Assembly: GCA_037447655.1 (NCBI GenBank)
Contig: JBBHKE010001095.1
Coordinates: 64,001 to 124,000 of the forward strand
Origin: Zygnema cylindricum
Taxonomy: Eukaryota > Streptophyta > Zygnematophyceae > Zygnematales > Zygnemataceae
Direction of reading: 5' to 3'
DNA: 60,000 nucleotides
Part shown: positions 33,401-44,067 of the stretch, piece by piece
Numbering within the stretch: position 1 is the first letter of the stretch
How the letters are laid out: each line of letters starts with the position of its first letter
Made by a program: the position numbers and the translations under genes
The notes under the pieces: model-generated
Database searches by the model: none
What the model saw: only the letters and a program-made list of their open reading frames with translations
Told to the model about the DNA's origin: nothing

Positions 33401-34750
33401 ATTGACTACGAGGAAACCTTTGCCCCGGTGGTCAGATTTCCCTCCGTCCGCATACCTCTCAGTTTAGCAGCGGCGGAAGACATGGAAGTGCACCAGATGG
33501 ACATCAAAACAGCCTTTTTGCATGGAGAATTGCAAGAGGAGATCTTCATGCGACAACCCGAAGGGTTTGTGGAAGAAGGAGAGGAGAGTAAGGTATGCCG
33601 GCTGATTAAATCTCTTTATGGTTTGAAACAGGCGCCTCGATAGTGGAATAAGAAGCTTGATGAGTTTCTTACCGGTCTAGGATATATTCGGATCAGCTCA
33701 GATCACTCAATCTATGTTTTCGAAGATGAGGAAGGTTTTATATTTATTGCAATTTATGTTGATGATTTGCTTGTTTTAAGTAAATCAATGGAAAAAATTA
33801 ATAAACTGAAAACCGATCTTAAGGGGAGATTTGAAATGAAGGATATGGGGGAAGCAAAATATATTTTGGGAATTCAAGTAGAGAGAGACCGAAAAAGGAA
33901 AATTAGAAGATTGACTCAAAAGGAAGCAATAGGGAACATGCTTGAAAAATTTCAAATGGATAAAGCTAATAGTTGTACAACTCCAATGGAGTTGAAGAAG
34001 GGAAGTGAGTGGAGTGAGGAAGAAGGAGTCATAGTCTTAGACGAGGAATTATCTCCTGATGAACAGAAGTTCATGCAGACTATTCCTTACAGGCAAGTAG
34101 TGGGAAGTCTAATATATTTTATGAATTGTACCCGGCCGGATTTAGCTGCAGCTGTAGGAGTGCTGAGTAGAAGTCTAAATGCTCCCACTAAGAAGGATTG
34201 GGAGGCAACTAAGAGAGTCCTTAGATACTTGGTAGGAACTAGAGATCTATGGTTGCATTTGGGTGGGGAGAATACTGACATCACTACTTGGAGTGATGCC
34301 AGTTATGGTGATGCTCCGATGAGGAGATGTACTTCTGGATATGTATTATATGTGGGTGATGGGGCTTGCTGTTGGAGTAGCAAACAACAAAAGGTTATTG
34401 CTCAGTCCACCATGGAGGCTGAGTATATGGCCTCTTGCTCTGCTGTAAAAGAATTCATGTGGGTCAAGTCTTTGCTTGGTGAGCTTGGTCACCTTAAGAG
34501 TGGTGTGCAGAAAATATTTTGTGATAATCATGCAGCAATCGCTATTTCTGCCAATCCTAAACACCATTTTAAAGCCAAACACATGGACATCAGACTCAGC
34601 TTTGTTAGAGAGAAAGTAGAAAACAAAATAATCAGTTTAGAGTACAGACCAGATAGTGAGATGGTAGCAGATATGATGACCAAACCTGTGCCTTCCCCTA
34701 AGCTAAATTTTTGCAGGGAGAAGTGTGGCCTGAAATTAAAGATTGACTAG
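30392..34750 (+). CDS. Cop-D gag-pol polyprotein, 1,453 codons with one TAG
   Basis: It starts at MEVTESQVMGPPSR, ATG inside the LTR and the PBS translated as QVMGP. Order: gag, CCHC knuckle (C-HF-C-KKPG-H-YMAE-C, ~31285), protease GWIVDSGAS (~31540), HHCC finger (HKRLGH ... CSGCAQGK), integrase D-D-E (VHTDIWGP, RSDNGGEYTS, EQNGVAERL), RT (CKWVFKLKLN, DIKTAFLHGEL, YVDDLLVLSK) and RNase H (WSDASYGD, MEAEYMA, CDNHAAIAI). The only lesion is TAG at 33641-33643 in QAPR*WNKK, where Cop-A has CAA (Q). All catalytic residues look intact, so one substitution inactivated this copy. Confidence 0.95.
30412..30426 (+). promoter_or_regulatory. Cop-D primer-binding site
   Basis: GGTTATGGGCCCACC immediately after the LTR. 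It is complementary to the initiator tRNA-Met anticodon arm (copia-type internal priming). Confidence 0.88.
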
Positions 34751-34763
34751 AAAATAAGGGGAG
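34751..34763 (+). promoter_or_regulatory. Cop-D polypurine tract
   Basis: aaaataaggggag between the pol stop and the 3' LTR. Confidence 0.85.
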
Positions 34764-35811
34764 TGTAGAAACTAATGGTTTTATTAGTATTTTCTAGGTC
34801 TGAAAAGAAATATAGAAGTCGAGGCAGTCTATCTCTAACTTCTCTCTCCAACTCTCAAACTTGTCGCACTCACTGAGAAATTGGAGAGGAAGCTAGAGCC
34901 ATGGCTACCTTGGCTATCCTGAGGTTTACAGGAATTTTATGGTAGTGTTTATTTATTTAATTAAAAGGTATGTGCCGGCGGCAGGATTTGATCCACGTAC
35001 CTACCGGCCGGCTGATAGGAAATAGCTGAAACCTTAGCCGTTAAGTCTAGCAGTAGTGTTACATTGCATATAGTTTGATATTTATTTAAATAAGTATACG
35101 TGCGATAAATCATTTAACTGAAATGAATTACGGGATACATAGATCCAGTAATATATAATGTACGACTTACGGTACGGACACAAATCAGTACCGCGCATTT
35201 GTTTCGTAAATGAAACAAATACCGCGCATGTATTTATTACGGCTACGATTAAAGCCGAATTTAATCGGACGGCCGGAATTAGCGCCGAGATCGCGGAGGA
35301 AGATTTCGGCGGTTTGTGGCCATCGCCACATCGGATGACGCGTGGCGAAATTCCGTTGGATTGTGGAATCTCCGGAGATTATGGCACCGAATTCGGATTT
35401 GACATGTGTCGACATTTTGGCCATGTCGTACAATGTCCGTACATAAAGTACACCGGCAGCTGTACTTTTACGTACGGAACTCAATTTTGATTGGTTCCGT
35501 ACATCAGTAGATAGAGTTTGTGAGAGAGATAGGACTTAGAAAAATTAGAAGATAGGACCCTCTCTCCCAGAGAGCTTCTGTACAAAAGGTCAACTTTGAC
35601 CCTCCATAACTTACTGCTCAGGGGAGCAAATTCAGAGATTCTTTTTGCTATCGACTCAAGGGAGTCTTGCCTTCACAGGGGTGAAGTTGGTCAGAGTTTT
35701 TGTCTGCCAAGGTGGCAGTTATTTTTGCTTAAACACAAAGGGGTCAGGATTATCCTAGAGGCTTCTTGGAAGCTGTCCACTCTGAGGACTTATGGAGGTC
35801 ACAGAGTCACA
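34764..35811 (+). repeat. Cop-D 3' LTR
   Basis: Same length as the 5' LTR and about 99.3% identical by eye. After 35811 the Gyp-1 pol frame resumes. Confidence 0.95.
34977..35053 (-). other. tRNA-like module in Cop-D 3' LTR (antisense)
   Basis: Same module as at 29577, B-box at 34984-34994. One difference falls between the boxes. Confidence 0.65.
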
Positions 35812-38800
35812 GAGTACGGAGATGTATTTCCCCCGAAGCTCCCCAAAGGATTACCTCTAAAGCGCGAAGTGGATCATAAAATAGAGCTTGTTTGTGGAGC
35901 GGTACCTCCGGCTAATCGGATGTACAAGATGAGCTACACCGAGGTGGACGAATTGAAAAAGCAACTCGCGGAGTTGGTCGAAGCCGCAGCAATCGAACCA
36001 AGCAAGTCACCGTATGGAGCCCCTGTTCTCTTTGTGAACAAGAAAGATGGAGGGTTCCGTATGTGTATAGATTACCGAGCGCTGAACAAGTTAACGGTGA
36101 AGAATGCGACCCCCTACCGAGGATAGACGAATTGTTGGATCGACTTCGAGGTGCCAAATATTTTTCGAAAATAGACTTGCGGAGCGGCTACCACCAGATC
36201 AGAATTGCCGAGGAGGATGTGGAAAAGACGGCGTTCAGAACTCGATACGGTCATTTCCAGTTTCGGGTAATGCCGTTCGGGTTGACTAACGCACCGGCGA
36301 CCTTTATGCATTTAATGAATTCCATCTTTCGACAATATCTGGACGCATTCGTGATCGTCTTCTTAGATGACATATTGGTGTATAGCCGAACGCAGGAGGA
36401 GCATGTGAAGCACTTACGGACGGTCCTCCAAGTCCTTCGGGAGCATAAGTTATACGCAAAAAGAAGTAAATGTGACTTCTTTAAGGAGAAAATTGACTTT
36501 CTAGGCCATGTGGTGAGCCGGGACGGGATCGCAGTGGATCCCAACAAGACTAGAGCAGTAAAGGAGTGGCCGCAGCCGGCGAATATTACGGAGTTACGAA
36601 GCTTTCTCGGACTATGCTCCTATTATCGACGTTTTGTCGAAGGTTTCGCAAAAATCGCTGCACCGCTCACGGAATTGCTCAAGAATGATGCGCCCTATGA
36701 TTGGAAAGCGGCGCAAGAAACAGCCTTTAACACGCTAAAGGAGCGGTTGGTTACCGCCCCTGTGTTAGCTGTTCCCGATCCGGATTTACCTTGGACGGTA
36801 ATTACTGACGCTAGCGATATGGCTATTGGAGCGATCCTTATGCAGGATCAAGGAAAAGGCCTTCAACCCATCGCCTACGACAGTCGCAAACTAAAGGCAG
36901 CAGAGTTGAACTGGGCTACCCATGAGAAGGAAACAATAGCTATTATCAATGCGCTGGAGGTTTGGAAGTGTTACGTTCAGGGAAAACGGATCACGGTTAT
37001 CACGGATCACCACGCCTTACAATATCTCCAAACCCAGCCGAAGTTGTCCAAGAAACAAGTGCGCTGGATGACGTTCCTGCAAACCTTCGGTCCGGAACTT
37101 GTTATTGAATATAAGCCGGGCAAAACGAACCCGGCGGATGCGCTGTCAAGAAGACCTGACGTCGCTGCGCCGGCAGCGGAGCAACAACCGCAAGCACCGC
37201 AGCAGAGGAACGGAGACTCTGTGAAAGAGAAAAGCGCAGCGTTGACCGAAGCGCAAAATCAGAAGCTCAGCGCAGTCACCAGTACGGTGCAAGTGGACGA
37301 ACAGTGGTTAAGTCGGATAAAGGCCGCCTACGGCGATGATGGTTCACTAAAGGAACTTGTCAAACGGAAAGTACTCGTTCGAACTGCCAATGATATGTGG
37401 CGGTATAGACCGAGTAAGACAACACGGCTATATGTGCCGACAAATACGGCACTTCGTCACGCAATTCTTCAAATGAGTCATGACGAGCCGCTCAGTGGAC
37501 ATTTTGGACGAGATAAAACAACCGCACGTGTCGCTGAAGCGTATTACTGGCCAAACATGACTCGAGACATTGCAGAATATGTCCGGACGTGTGACTCGTG
37601 TAATAGAAACAAATCTGATTCAGGGCAACAAGGTCTGTTACAACCCCTCCCAATACCATCTGTTCCTTGGGAGGCGATCTCGATGGATTTTATCGTGGCC
37701 CTTCCCCGGACGAAGGAGGGCTACGACTCAATCTTCGTCGTCGTGGATTACCTAACGAAAATGGCACATTTTCTACCCACGACCACTACGGCTACTGCAC
37801 GAGATATTGCGGACTTATTCTTTCGGGAAATATTCCGCCATCACGGTCTTCCAAAAAGGATCGTCAGCGACCGCGATCGAAAATTCGTGAGCCACTTTTG
37901 GCAAAATCTATTTGCGTTATGCGGAACGCAGCTTGCCATGTCCACAGCCTACCACCCTCAAACTGATGGTCAAACTGAACGGGTGAATCGGACTTTGGAG
38001 GAAGCATTGCGGGCTTATGTCTCGGTGCACCAAACGGATTGGGTGGACCATTTAACGGCAATCGAAGTAGCATACAACAGTGCAGTCCACTCGTCAACAA
38101 ATGCTACGCCTTTCTCCCTCAATGGACGACAACCCACTCTTCCCCACACTTTATTGGTAGCGGACTGCGAAACACCGGCTGCTTTAGACTTTGCCAAGAC
38201 GTTGCAAGGCAACCTGGAAAAGGCGGCAAAGGCGCTCCAACTGGCAAAGGATCGCCAAAAGTCGCAGGCGGACGCTCACCGGAAGGAAATAGTCTTCTGT
38301 GTGGGGGACAAGGTTCGCCTTAATATGGCAAACCTCTCCTTGCCGGGAGCCCTCTCTAAAAAGTTAGCCCCAAAGTTCACGCGCCCGTTCACAATTCTGT
38401 CCCGTGTGGGCAACGTCGCTTACAGGTTGGATATCCCGACGGACTGGCATATCCACAATGTTTTCCATGTTTCCCTCCTTAAACCATTCCGTGATCCTGA
38501 TTCGGTGTTCCCTAACCGACGACGGCATACTCCTCTACAACCCGTTCAAGGTACCTCAGACGAGTATGAGGTGGAAGAGATCCTTAAGTCACGTCGCTCT
38601 CGGAATTCTAACTCCACGCAATACTTGGTGCGTTGGAAGGGTTACGGTGCTGAGGACGACTCTTGGGTGGACGAGGGGGATCTGCATTCCCCGGAGTTGC
38701 TGCGCCGGTTTCTGCAGAGTGAGGACACTCAGCTTTACCCGAGGGGCAATTGCAGCGGCCGCAACAAAGGGGCGAATCGCAGTGGCGCAACCATCGCAAT

Positions 38801-39065
38801 AATATTGGGGACGCGGCAAAGGACCGCAGCGGCGATGTTACCACACTGCAGCGCTGTAGCAGCGCAACCACCGCAGCGCAACATGGTCATGATGACGTCA
38901 GAGGATCGCAGTATCACCACTGCGCTGACAGGAAAGCGCAACGGCGCAATTGTGTTTCACTATGTAGGTAACGACGAACCCTCGGTTCCGCCGCAGCAAC
39001 GCAGTTTTAGACATGTTGGATACTGCGATACCCTCGCACGCTGCGACGCTGCGCACAGCCCATAA
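35812..39065 (+). pseudogene. Gyp-1 pol: RT, RNase H, integrase, chromodomain (one frameshift)
   Basis: RT begins at [15 protein letters not shown], then [13 protein letters not shown]. At ~36110 a run of C is one base short for the frame and shifts ATP|LPRID. From there the frame is open: [21 protein letters not shown] (catalytic DD intact), RNase [12 protein letters not shown] and TDHHALQYL, integrase H2C2 finger (HxxxxxGHFG ... CDSC), D-D-E ([27 protein letters not shown]), then a chromodomain ([11 protein letters not shown] ... [21 protein letters not shown], ~38566-38690), which in chromoviruses steers integration to marked chromatin. After it come ~110 residues of Ala/Arg-rich low complexity to the stop. 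The frameshift could be a sequencing error in the C run. Confidence 0.94.
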
Positions 39066-39131
39066 GTGAAACCCTCAACCCCCGGGAATACAACCATCAT
39101 TCGTCCTCACAACTAACTCAGTCTCGGCAGC

Positions 39132-40481
39132 TTGGAAACGGCTTCCCTCCGCACAATTACTTTACCTCCGCTTCTGGAGCTACCGGAATTGTCTGGTTCA
39201 GCAGTGTCTATGGCGTCGTCGTCCTCTCCACCCTCGAAAAGGAGGAGACTGGTACGGGTGGGACAAGGAGACCCGAGCCGTCCCGAGAGATTGCTAAGGG
39301 CGGCAGAAGCCATGGTGGAAGCAAGCAATCGAAGAGAGGTAGAAGTGGAGCCGGAACCGGAGGATAGTGTCAGTTGCGAGGCAGGACCGGCGGAGACCAG
39401 TGGAGGGGAGGGGTCAGAGAACTCACAGGACCCTGAATACACCCCAACCCGGGAAGGTGATCAAGAACTTCAAGCAGATCATGAGCTGTCGGAGGCGGAG
39501 GAGCCGGAACGCGAACCAACGCCTCCGCCAATTGAGGAGCGCGCCTCAGATTTGGAGGTGACGCGGGACCCAACCAAGGAGAGCACTCCAGACGATCAAT
39601 CGTCTGAAAGCGCGGAGAGGAAGGCGGAGGAACAATACCCCAGCGGTGATGATGTGTTTCTCTTGCGCGAAAACCGAAGAGATTCGGAGGAGGAGAGTGA
39701 ACAGAGAGAGGAAATTCCCGACTACCTCTTCCCACTACCGGTCGACACCCAGCATCCGGACCTCGCCTTCAACTTCGCCAAAAGGTTTTATTGGGACCCC
39801 TCAGAGTGGCCCGAAGAATGGCGTTTAGGGAAGCCTAGAGATCCTATCCGCATCCCTACCAACGTTCCGTCACACCCAGCGTGGAATTTCATGCGGACCA
39901 AGGACCTGGGGAATAATCATAAAGGCTATGTGCAGCTGAATCCTCACACCTTACCGTTCGTAGAGGTGGTAGAGGAAAACTACAGGTACAGAATTGATGT
40001 TCCCGGGTTACTTCGCCATTATCACCCGTGGGATGTCTGCCTCCACGACATCATCTCTCGAGCGGAAGTCACCCCTGAAGTGCGAGTACTCAAGCTGGCT
40101 CGAAGGAATGCTCTGCAGCGGGCCCGAGCTGCAAGAAAACACGTGTGCTTCAAATTACAGAAGGTACCTCGGTGGGAACCGGCGGACGAGGAACCAGAGG
40201 AAGCTACCCCAGGGGCTGAACCCGGAGAACCCGAGATTGCGCCACCCGAGGAGCCTACACCTGCGGACGTTCCGCAACAAACCGAAGTACCCATGGAGGA
40301 AGCGGAAAATCAGGTTCGGGAACGAATTACTCGGCGGCGGTTGGCAGCTGCAGATCGTCACATCGCGTTACTGGAGACCCGATGTGAACAGCTCCAACAT
40401 CAACTCGACATCATTCGCCAGGAGTTCGAGGAGTATCGTGAAGAAACATACAACATACTCCGGCAACTGCAGTTTCCCTGA
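39132..40481 (+). CDS. Gyp-1 extra ORF, 449 aa, unknown function
   Basis: A complete frame between the pol stop and the 3' LTR, starting METASLRTITLPP (an alternative start is Met27, MASSSSPPSKRRR). Layout: a basic, NLS-like PSKRRRLVRVG (~residues 34-44); a long acidic Glu/Pro-rich region (~70-200); a folded-looking central part with many aromatic residues (YLFPLPVDTQHPDLAFNFAK ... RFYWDPSEWPEEWRLGKPRD, ~200-345); another acidic Pro-rich linker; and a C-terminal coiled coil (~405-449, RHIALLETRCEQLQHQLD). No membrane segment or signal peptide, so not envelope-like. Some plant Ty3/gypsy lineages carry additional ORFs here, but I recognise no match. It lacks any stop or frameshift in an otherwise ageing element. 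Confidence 0.8.
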   Translation: METASLRTITLPPLLELPELSGSAVSMASSSSPPSKRRRLVRVGQGDPSRPERLLRAAEAMVEASNRREVEVEPEPEDSVSCEAGPAETSGGEGSENSQDPEYTPTREGDQELQADHELSEAEEPEREPTPPPIEERASDLEVTRDPTKESTPDDQSSESAERKAEEQYPSGDDVFLLRENRRDSEEESEQREEIPDYLFPLPVDTQHPDLAFNFAKRFYWDPSEWPEEWRLGKPRDPIRIPTNVPSHPAWNFMRTKDLGNNHKGYVQLNPHTLPFVEVVEENYRYRIDVPGLLRHYHPWDVCLHDIISRAEVTPEVRVLKLARRNALQRARAARKHVCFKLQKVPRWEPADEEPEEATPGAEPGEPEIAPPEEPTPADVPQQTEVPMEEAENQVRERITRRRLAAADRHIALLETRCEQLQHQLDIIRQEFEEYREETYNILRQLQFP

Positions 40482-40526
40482 CTCCATCAAAGTTCAGCGG
40501 GACGCTGAATCCTTAGTGGAAGGCAT

Positions 40527-41045
40527 TGTAACAGGGTTACAGAATTGGGTACTTAGTAGTTAGGGCTAGGCTGCTATAGTTGCGATTTCAGAGCAGCGCA
40601 ATTGCGATGCTAGAGCAGCGCAGCTGCGATTCCAGACCAGCGCAGCATAGCAGCATAGCAACTTAGCGGCGTAGCAACTAGTAGCGCAGCGGCGTAGCAG
40701 CGCAGCATAGCAACGTCGCAATTGTGTAGATTGAACTGTATAGTTATAGAAGGAAGTTTGGATAGATCTTGGATTGGCCGCGAAGGTCCACGTGTACAGC
40801 TGTATAGTACTAAATTGACCAGCAGTTAACTAGTTTAAATAGACAGGTAGACCTAGTGAATAGGGGACCGGAAGTAGACCTGAAATAGACTTACGCAGCT
40901 AGCGCAATCTTGTACTCTCTTTTCAATTAATAAAGCCCAACCCTGTCTGCGAGTTCTGTGTGCTCCTGTTGTTGCTACGGGGAGGTCCTTGGTGTTTTCC
41001 GCTGTGCATTGTGACGTATTGTGGGGTGTTGCTACCTCTTTTACA
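40527..41045 (+). repeat. Gyp-1 3' LTR
   Basis: 519 bp, same ends as the 5' LTR. The preceding agtggaaggcat is only a weak polypurine tract. Followed by gatcc and the rest of Cop-C. Confidence 0.95.
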
Positions 41046-41504
41046 GATCCGAAGGGGAGGAAAGAGTGGGCAAGCTCTGGCAACTGGGACCCATCAGAGA
41101 AACAATGATTCCAGAAAACAGGTTGGAAATTATCGAAGGGAGGGGCAAAAAAATCAGACCGAGGAGTTTGGACCAAGGACTCCTAAGGGTTTGTGCCATT
41201 TTTGTAAGAAACCGGGGCACTATATGGCTGAATGCACTAAGTTAACCGAGCTACGGTTAAAGGAGGGGCAGACCGGTGGACTCTCAAGAGGAAAGAAAAA
41301 AGCCCTTGTGACACAGGTACATGAGGCGAAATCCGAGGAGGAGGACGATGAACTCCTATTGGATGAGGAGTTGGAAGCAAAAAACGAGGTCGAAATTCCA
41401 CGAAAGCAGAAATGTGCTTTTGGTGGATTGAAAGGTGAAGCAGGCTGGATTGAAGATTCAAGTGCATCCATGCATATGTGTAAAGATAAACACGTGTTCA
41501 CTAA

Positions 41505-41733
41505 TGTTAGATTTCCTAGAAATCCGGGATTCGGCATGTCCCACACTTGGGAAAATTGAGCCGGCCAGGGTTCGAACCTGGGACCTTTCACTTCAGCTGC
41601 GAACGCACTACCACTGTGCCACCAGCTCGATGTTGAGACTGGCGGGTACGTACCCATTTATTACGGGCGGCTCGAGTATGGATATTTCCATATTCTACCC
41701 CGTATTGGACCAGCTTCACGTGCCAATCCAACA
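41505..41733 (-). mobile_element. 229-bp TG...CA insertion with tRNA cloverleaf
   Basis: It interrupts Cop-C between ttcactaa and gataagaaag with an exact 5-bp TSD, actaa (41500-41504 and 41734-41738). The ends TGTTAGATT and AATCCAACA are near-perfect inverted repeats of LTR type (TG...CA). Comparison with the uninterrupted Cop-D gives the empty site directly. Most of its length is a tRNA-like sequence on the minus strand. It could be a solo LTR of a small (TRIM-like) retroelement. Confidence 0.9.
41558..41628 (-). tRNA. tRNA-like gene or pseudogene (71 nt)
   Basis: The minus strand folds as a cloverleaf: acceptor GAGCTGG/CCGGCTC (7 bp, one G-U), D-arm GCAC/GTGC, anticodon stem TTCGC/GTGAA, loop AGCTGAA, T-arm CCAGG/CCTGG with loop TTCGAAC. 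A-box tggcacagtgg and B-box ggttcgaaccc are excellent. The position before the anticodon is G instead of the universal U33 (formal anticodon CTG), so it is probably not a functional tRNA but could drive Pol III transcription. Confidence 0.7.
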
Positions 41734-42235
41734 ACTAAGATAAGAAAGATTCCCACCGTAGAGATAGAGTACGGGGATGGGAGGATAGTCACTACTACTC
41801 TTGTAGGATTAGTAGATCTAAAAGTGTTAGTAGAAGGAAAGACATCCATAGTTACATTCTCCGATGTATTGTTTATTCCGGAGCTGAACAAAAACCTCAT
41901 CTCAGTGTCTATATTAGATGATAAGGGTTTTGCTACTACCAATAGGAAAGGAGTCTTTACTGCTAGTTTTGAGGAGGAAGTTTATTTCACTGCTGAAAAA
42001 GGTAACCAAGGGATGTTTAGGCTGATTTTAAGCAATGAAAAGAAGAAACTTTATTATGCTGGTGTTCATGAAATAATGTTGTGGCATAATAGGCTTGGGC
42101 ATGTAAATCTAGATAAGTTAAGAGAAATGAAAAAGATGGGAGTAGTGGAAGGGATTTAATTCGGTGAAAGTGAGAATCTAAGTGATTGTAGTAGATGTGC
42201 TCAAGGTAAAGCACACAGTTACCTCAAAATTATAA

Positions 42236-43165
42236 TTGTCCGCAATGGGTCATGGGTGGAAGTCTTACCTGAAACTTTCATGCATTAAACTTCTGAAAGA
42301 AAGAATCAGGCCTTGCTCTTTCAGGAGGGAGGGGAGAGACAAACCAAGTAACAAAGATACTTACCGTCAACTTCACGGAGCGAAACCTCTAAGATTTCCC
42401 CGTTCTCAGTTGCGGCAAATCAAACTTCCAAAGTTTGATGAGGCTCAAATCTCCAACGAAATACGGAGTAAATATACCACCGAGGGCGCCAAGTGCGAAC
42501 CTTGTGGATTTTTGGGGCATAAGGAAGGGCAATGTTTCCGAAAAAATGGAGTACCCAAGGAAATGATGTTATTTGCATTATTTAATGGAGAAGGAGAAAC
42601 AACCGTTAACCCTCTCCCACTTCAACTTCTTTACCCTTGGGGGCGCCAACTTATGTCCACGCCGGAGAGACCTGAGCGAGCCCCTGTTGCTCTGGCCAAG
42701 CTTACGCCGGAGATCATCATACAGCAGCAGAGTGAGCAACTGGCCGGAATGGCTGCAGAGTTGGCTGCCCTCCGCTTGGGATATTCTTCCCGGCCTACTC
42801 CACTCACAACAGCACAACGACTCCAAAAGCTGAAACAAGAGTTGTTACAAAAGCTCGCGGAGCTTGAGCTTCAAGGCACAGCGGGTGCCAACGATGACGA
42901 CTTATTGGGTTGGGATTTGGAACCCCGAAATGCCCACCATGCCCGAACCTTCCTGTCCGGAGCTTGGAATGTTGGGTTGGGAGACAGCCGCCGACAACTC
43001 CGCAATTCCACCTCCATGCAAAGACAGGACAAGCAGAAAATGGGTCAGACGGATCACAACCGGAAAGCTACAAGGCCTTTGTCATTTACTCCCAGGGCAG
43101 TAATGCTGAAAAAGCGACATCGGCTTAGGAATCAAACCCAATCACCCACCATCTCTTCCTCTTGA
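42236..43165 (+). pseudogene. Gyp-2 gag C-terminal part with CCHC knuckle
   Basis: A 309-codon frame. A retroviral-type zinc knuckle C-EP-C-GFLG-H-KEGQ-C lies at 42494-42535, followed by a Glu/Leu-rich helix (TAQRLQKLKQELLQKLAELE) likely to be a coiled coil. The first ~40 codons are of doubtful origin because they follow the junction with Cop-C. No capsid domain is visible here. Confidence 0.75.
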
Positions 43166-43443
43166 ACCTAAATTTCCTCCCGGATTCAAAAATTACCAAA
43201 ACGAGAAATAGCAGCGAGAGAAGGAGTCACTAGAACGAGAGAATAAGGACAACCAGGACTAGTTTGAGAGATATATGGCAGAACGCTCGGAGAATGACAC
43301 TCCCCAAACACCTCCAATCCCAGATTCCGGCTCCGAGAGTGAGAAAGAATGACAAGATCAGGATCTGCACGAACCGAACTCATCCCCATCTTCACCGAAA
43401 GCAACACTTCCTTTCCTCCAAACCGACTGTCATGCTAGGCCGG

Positions 43444-44067
43444 CACCTCATGCCATATGCCCTCACACACGTGATGACTCTAGAATCCTCCCACAAGATG
43501 CCCGAAGAAATCCTCATTCAGGCATTCGGAGAAGAGATCCACTCTAGAAACGGGGGAGTAGACAGGACCACTCCGCCAACCGCAGTCTTTTTGTCCACCG
43601 ATCCTAAAACCCCTATAGTGGATAGGGACTACAAAGCCTTATCAGTGGCTCTTATACTGAACCAAACCGGGAACTTCAAGCTCAACGGAAACGGGGAATA
43701 CGAAGATGCTGTGGTCGACATTGGAGCGCTCCCCAACCTCATTACCACCTCCGCTTTGCAGAAAATGCTCGAGGAACTCCAGCCTGAAATCTGCCCAAGC
43801 AATATCTGCTTAAGCACCGTAAGCAGGCGCAGTCAACCAGTCTATGGAATAATCAAGGCCATGGAAATGGAGTTTTCTGATGACGGAGGCCAACGGGTGA
43901 AAATTGAGCTTCCCTTCTGGGTGGTGGAAGGGACTCAATTCGAAATTATGTTGGGAATGGCCACTTGGACCCAGCTCAATATGAGTTTGAGCGTGGGGAA
44001 GGAACAATGTACCGTCAAGGACCATGGAAATTCGGAAGGATCCAAAGTGGTGGTTCCTTTGGATTAA
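43444..44067 (+). pseudogene. Gyp-2 aspartic protease
   Basis: The catalytic segment reads AVVDIGALPNLITTSAL (43705-43755), D-I-G where active retropepsins have D-S/T-G. The C-terminal hydrophobic-hydrophobic-G motif is IMLGMATW. The protease matures gag-pol in this class of element. The change next to the catalytic Asp and the missing upstream context suggest an inactive copy. Confidence 0.8.

Larger units (their letters stand above)
29364..35811 (+). mobile_element. Cop-D: near-intact Ty1/copia retrotransposon inside Gyp-1
   Basis: Two 1048-bp LTRs (29364-30411 and 34764-35811) differ at about seven positions, so Cop-D is the youngest layer of the stack. The coding region is one frame with a single stop. 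It sits between protease and RT of Gyp-1. I find no clear 5-bp TSD: the left flank ends ctcgagg and the right flank starts gagtacgg. Confidence 0.96.
27241..41045 (+). mobile_element. Gyp-1: chromodomain Ty3/gypsy retrotransposon
   Basis: Two 519-bp LTRs (27241-27759 and 40527-41045), about 98% identical by eye. Flanks gatac (left) and gatcc (right) form a TSD in the Cop-C gag sequence gagatccgaagg, with one mutated base. Order: LTR, PBS, gag-protease, [Cop-D], RT, RNase H, integrase, chromodomain, extra ORF, LTR. RT before integrase plus a chromodomain identifies a chromovirus-type Ty3/gypsy element. Without Cop-D the element is about 7.4 kb. Confidence 0.96.
41046..42219 (+). pseudogene. 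Cop-C, right part (gag end, protease, integrase start)
   Basis: It resumes the Cop-C frame after Gyp-1: CCHC knuckle (C-HF-C-KKPG-H-YMAE-C), then a damaged protease site (GWIEDSSAS instead of GWIVDSGAS, losing the Gly of DSG). A 229-bp insertion sits at 41505-41733, then the integrase finger (WHNRLGHVNLDKL). A TAA replaces the codon after VVEGI. The copy ends at AQGKAHS (42219), where the Cop-D sequence would continue RLPFPK, and Gyp-2 sequence starts. Confidence 0.92.

Noticed and set aside
39132-40481. Gyp-1 extra ORF as an envelope protein
   Set aside because: No signal peptide, membrane segment or cysteine pattern; highly acidic with a coiled coil.
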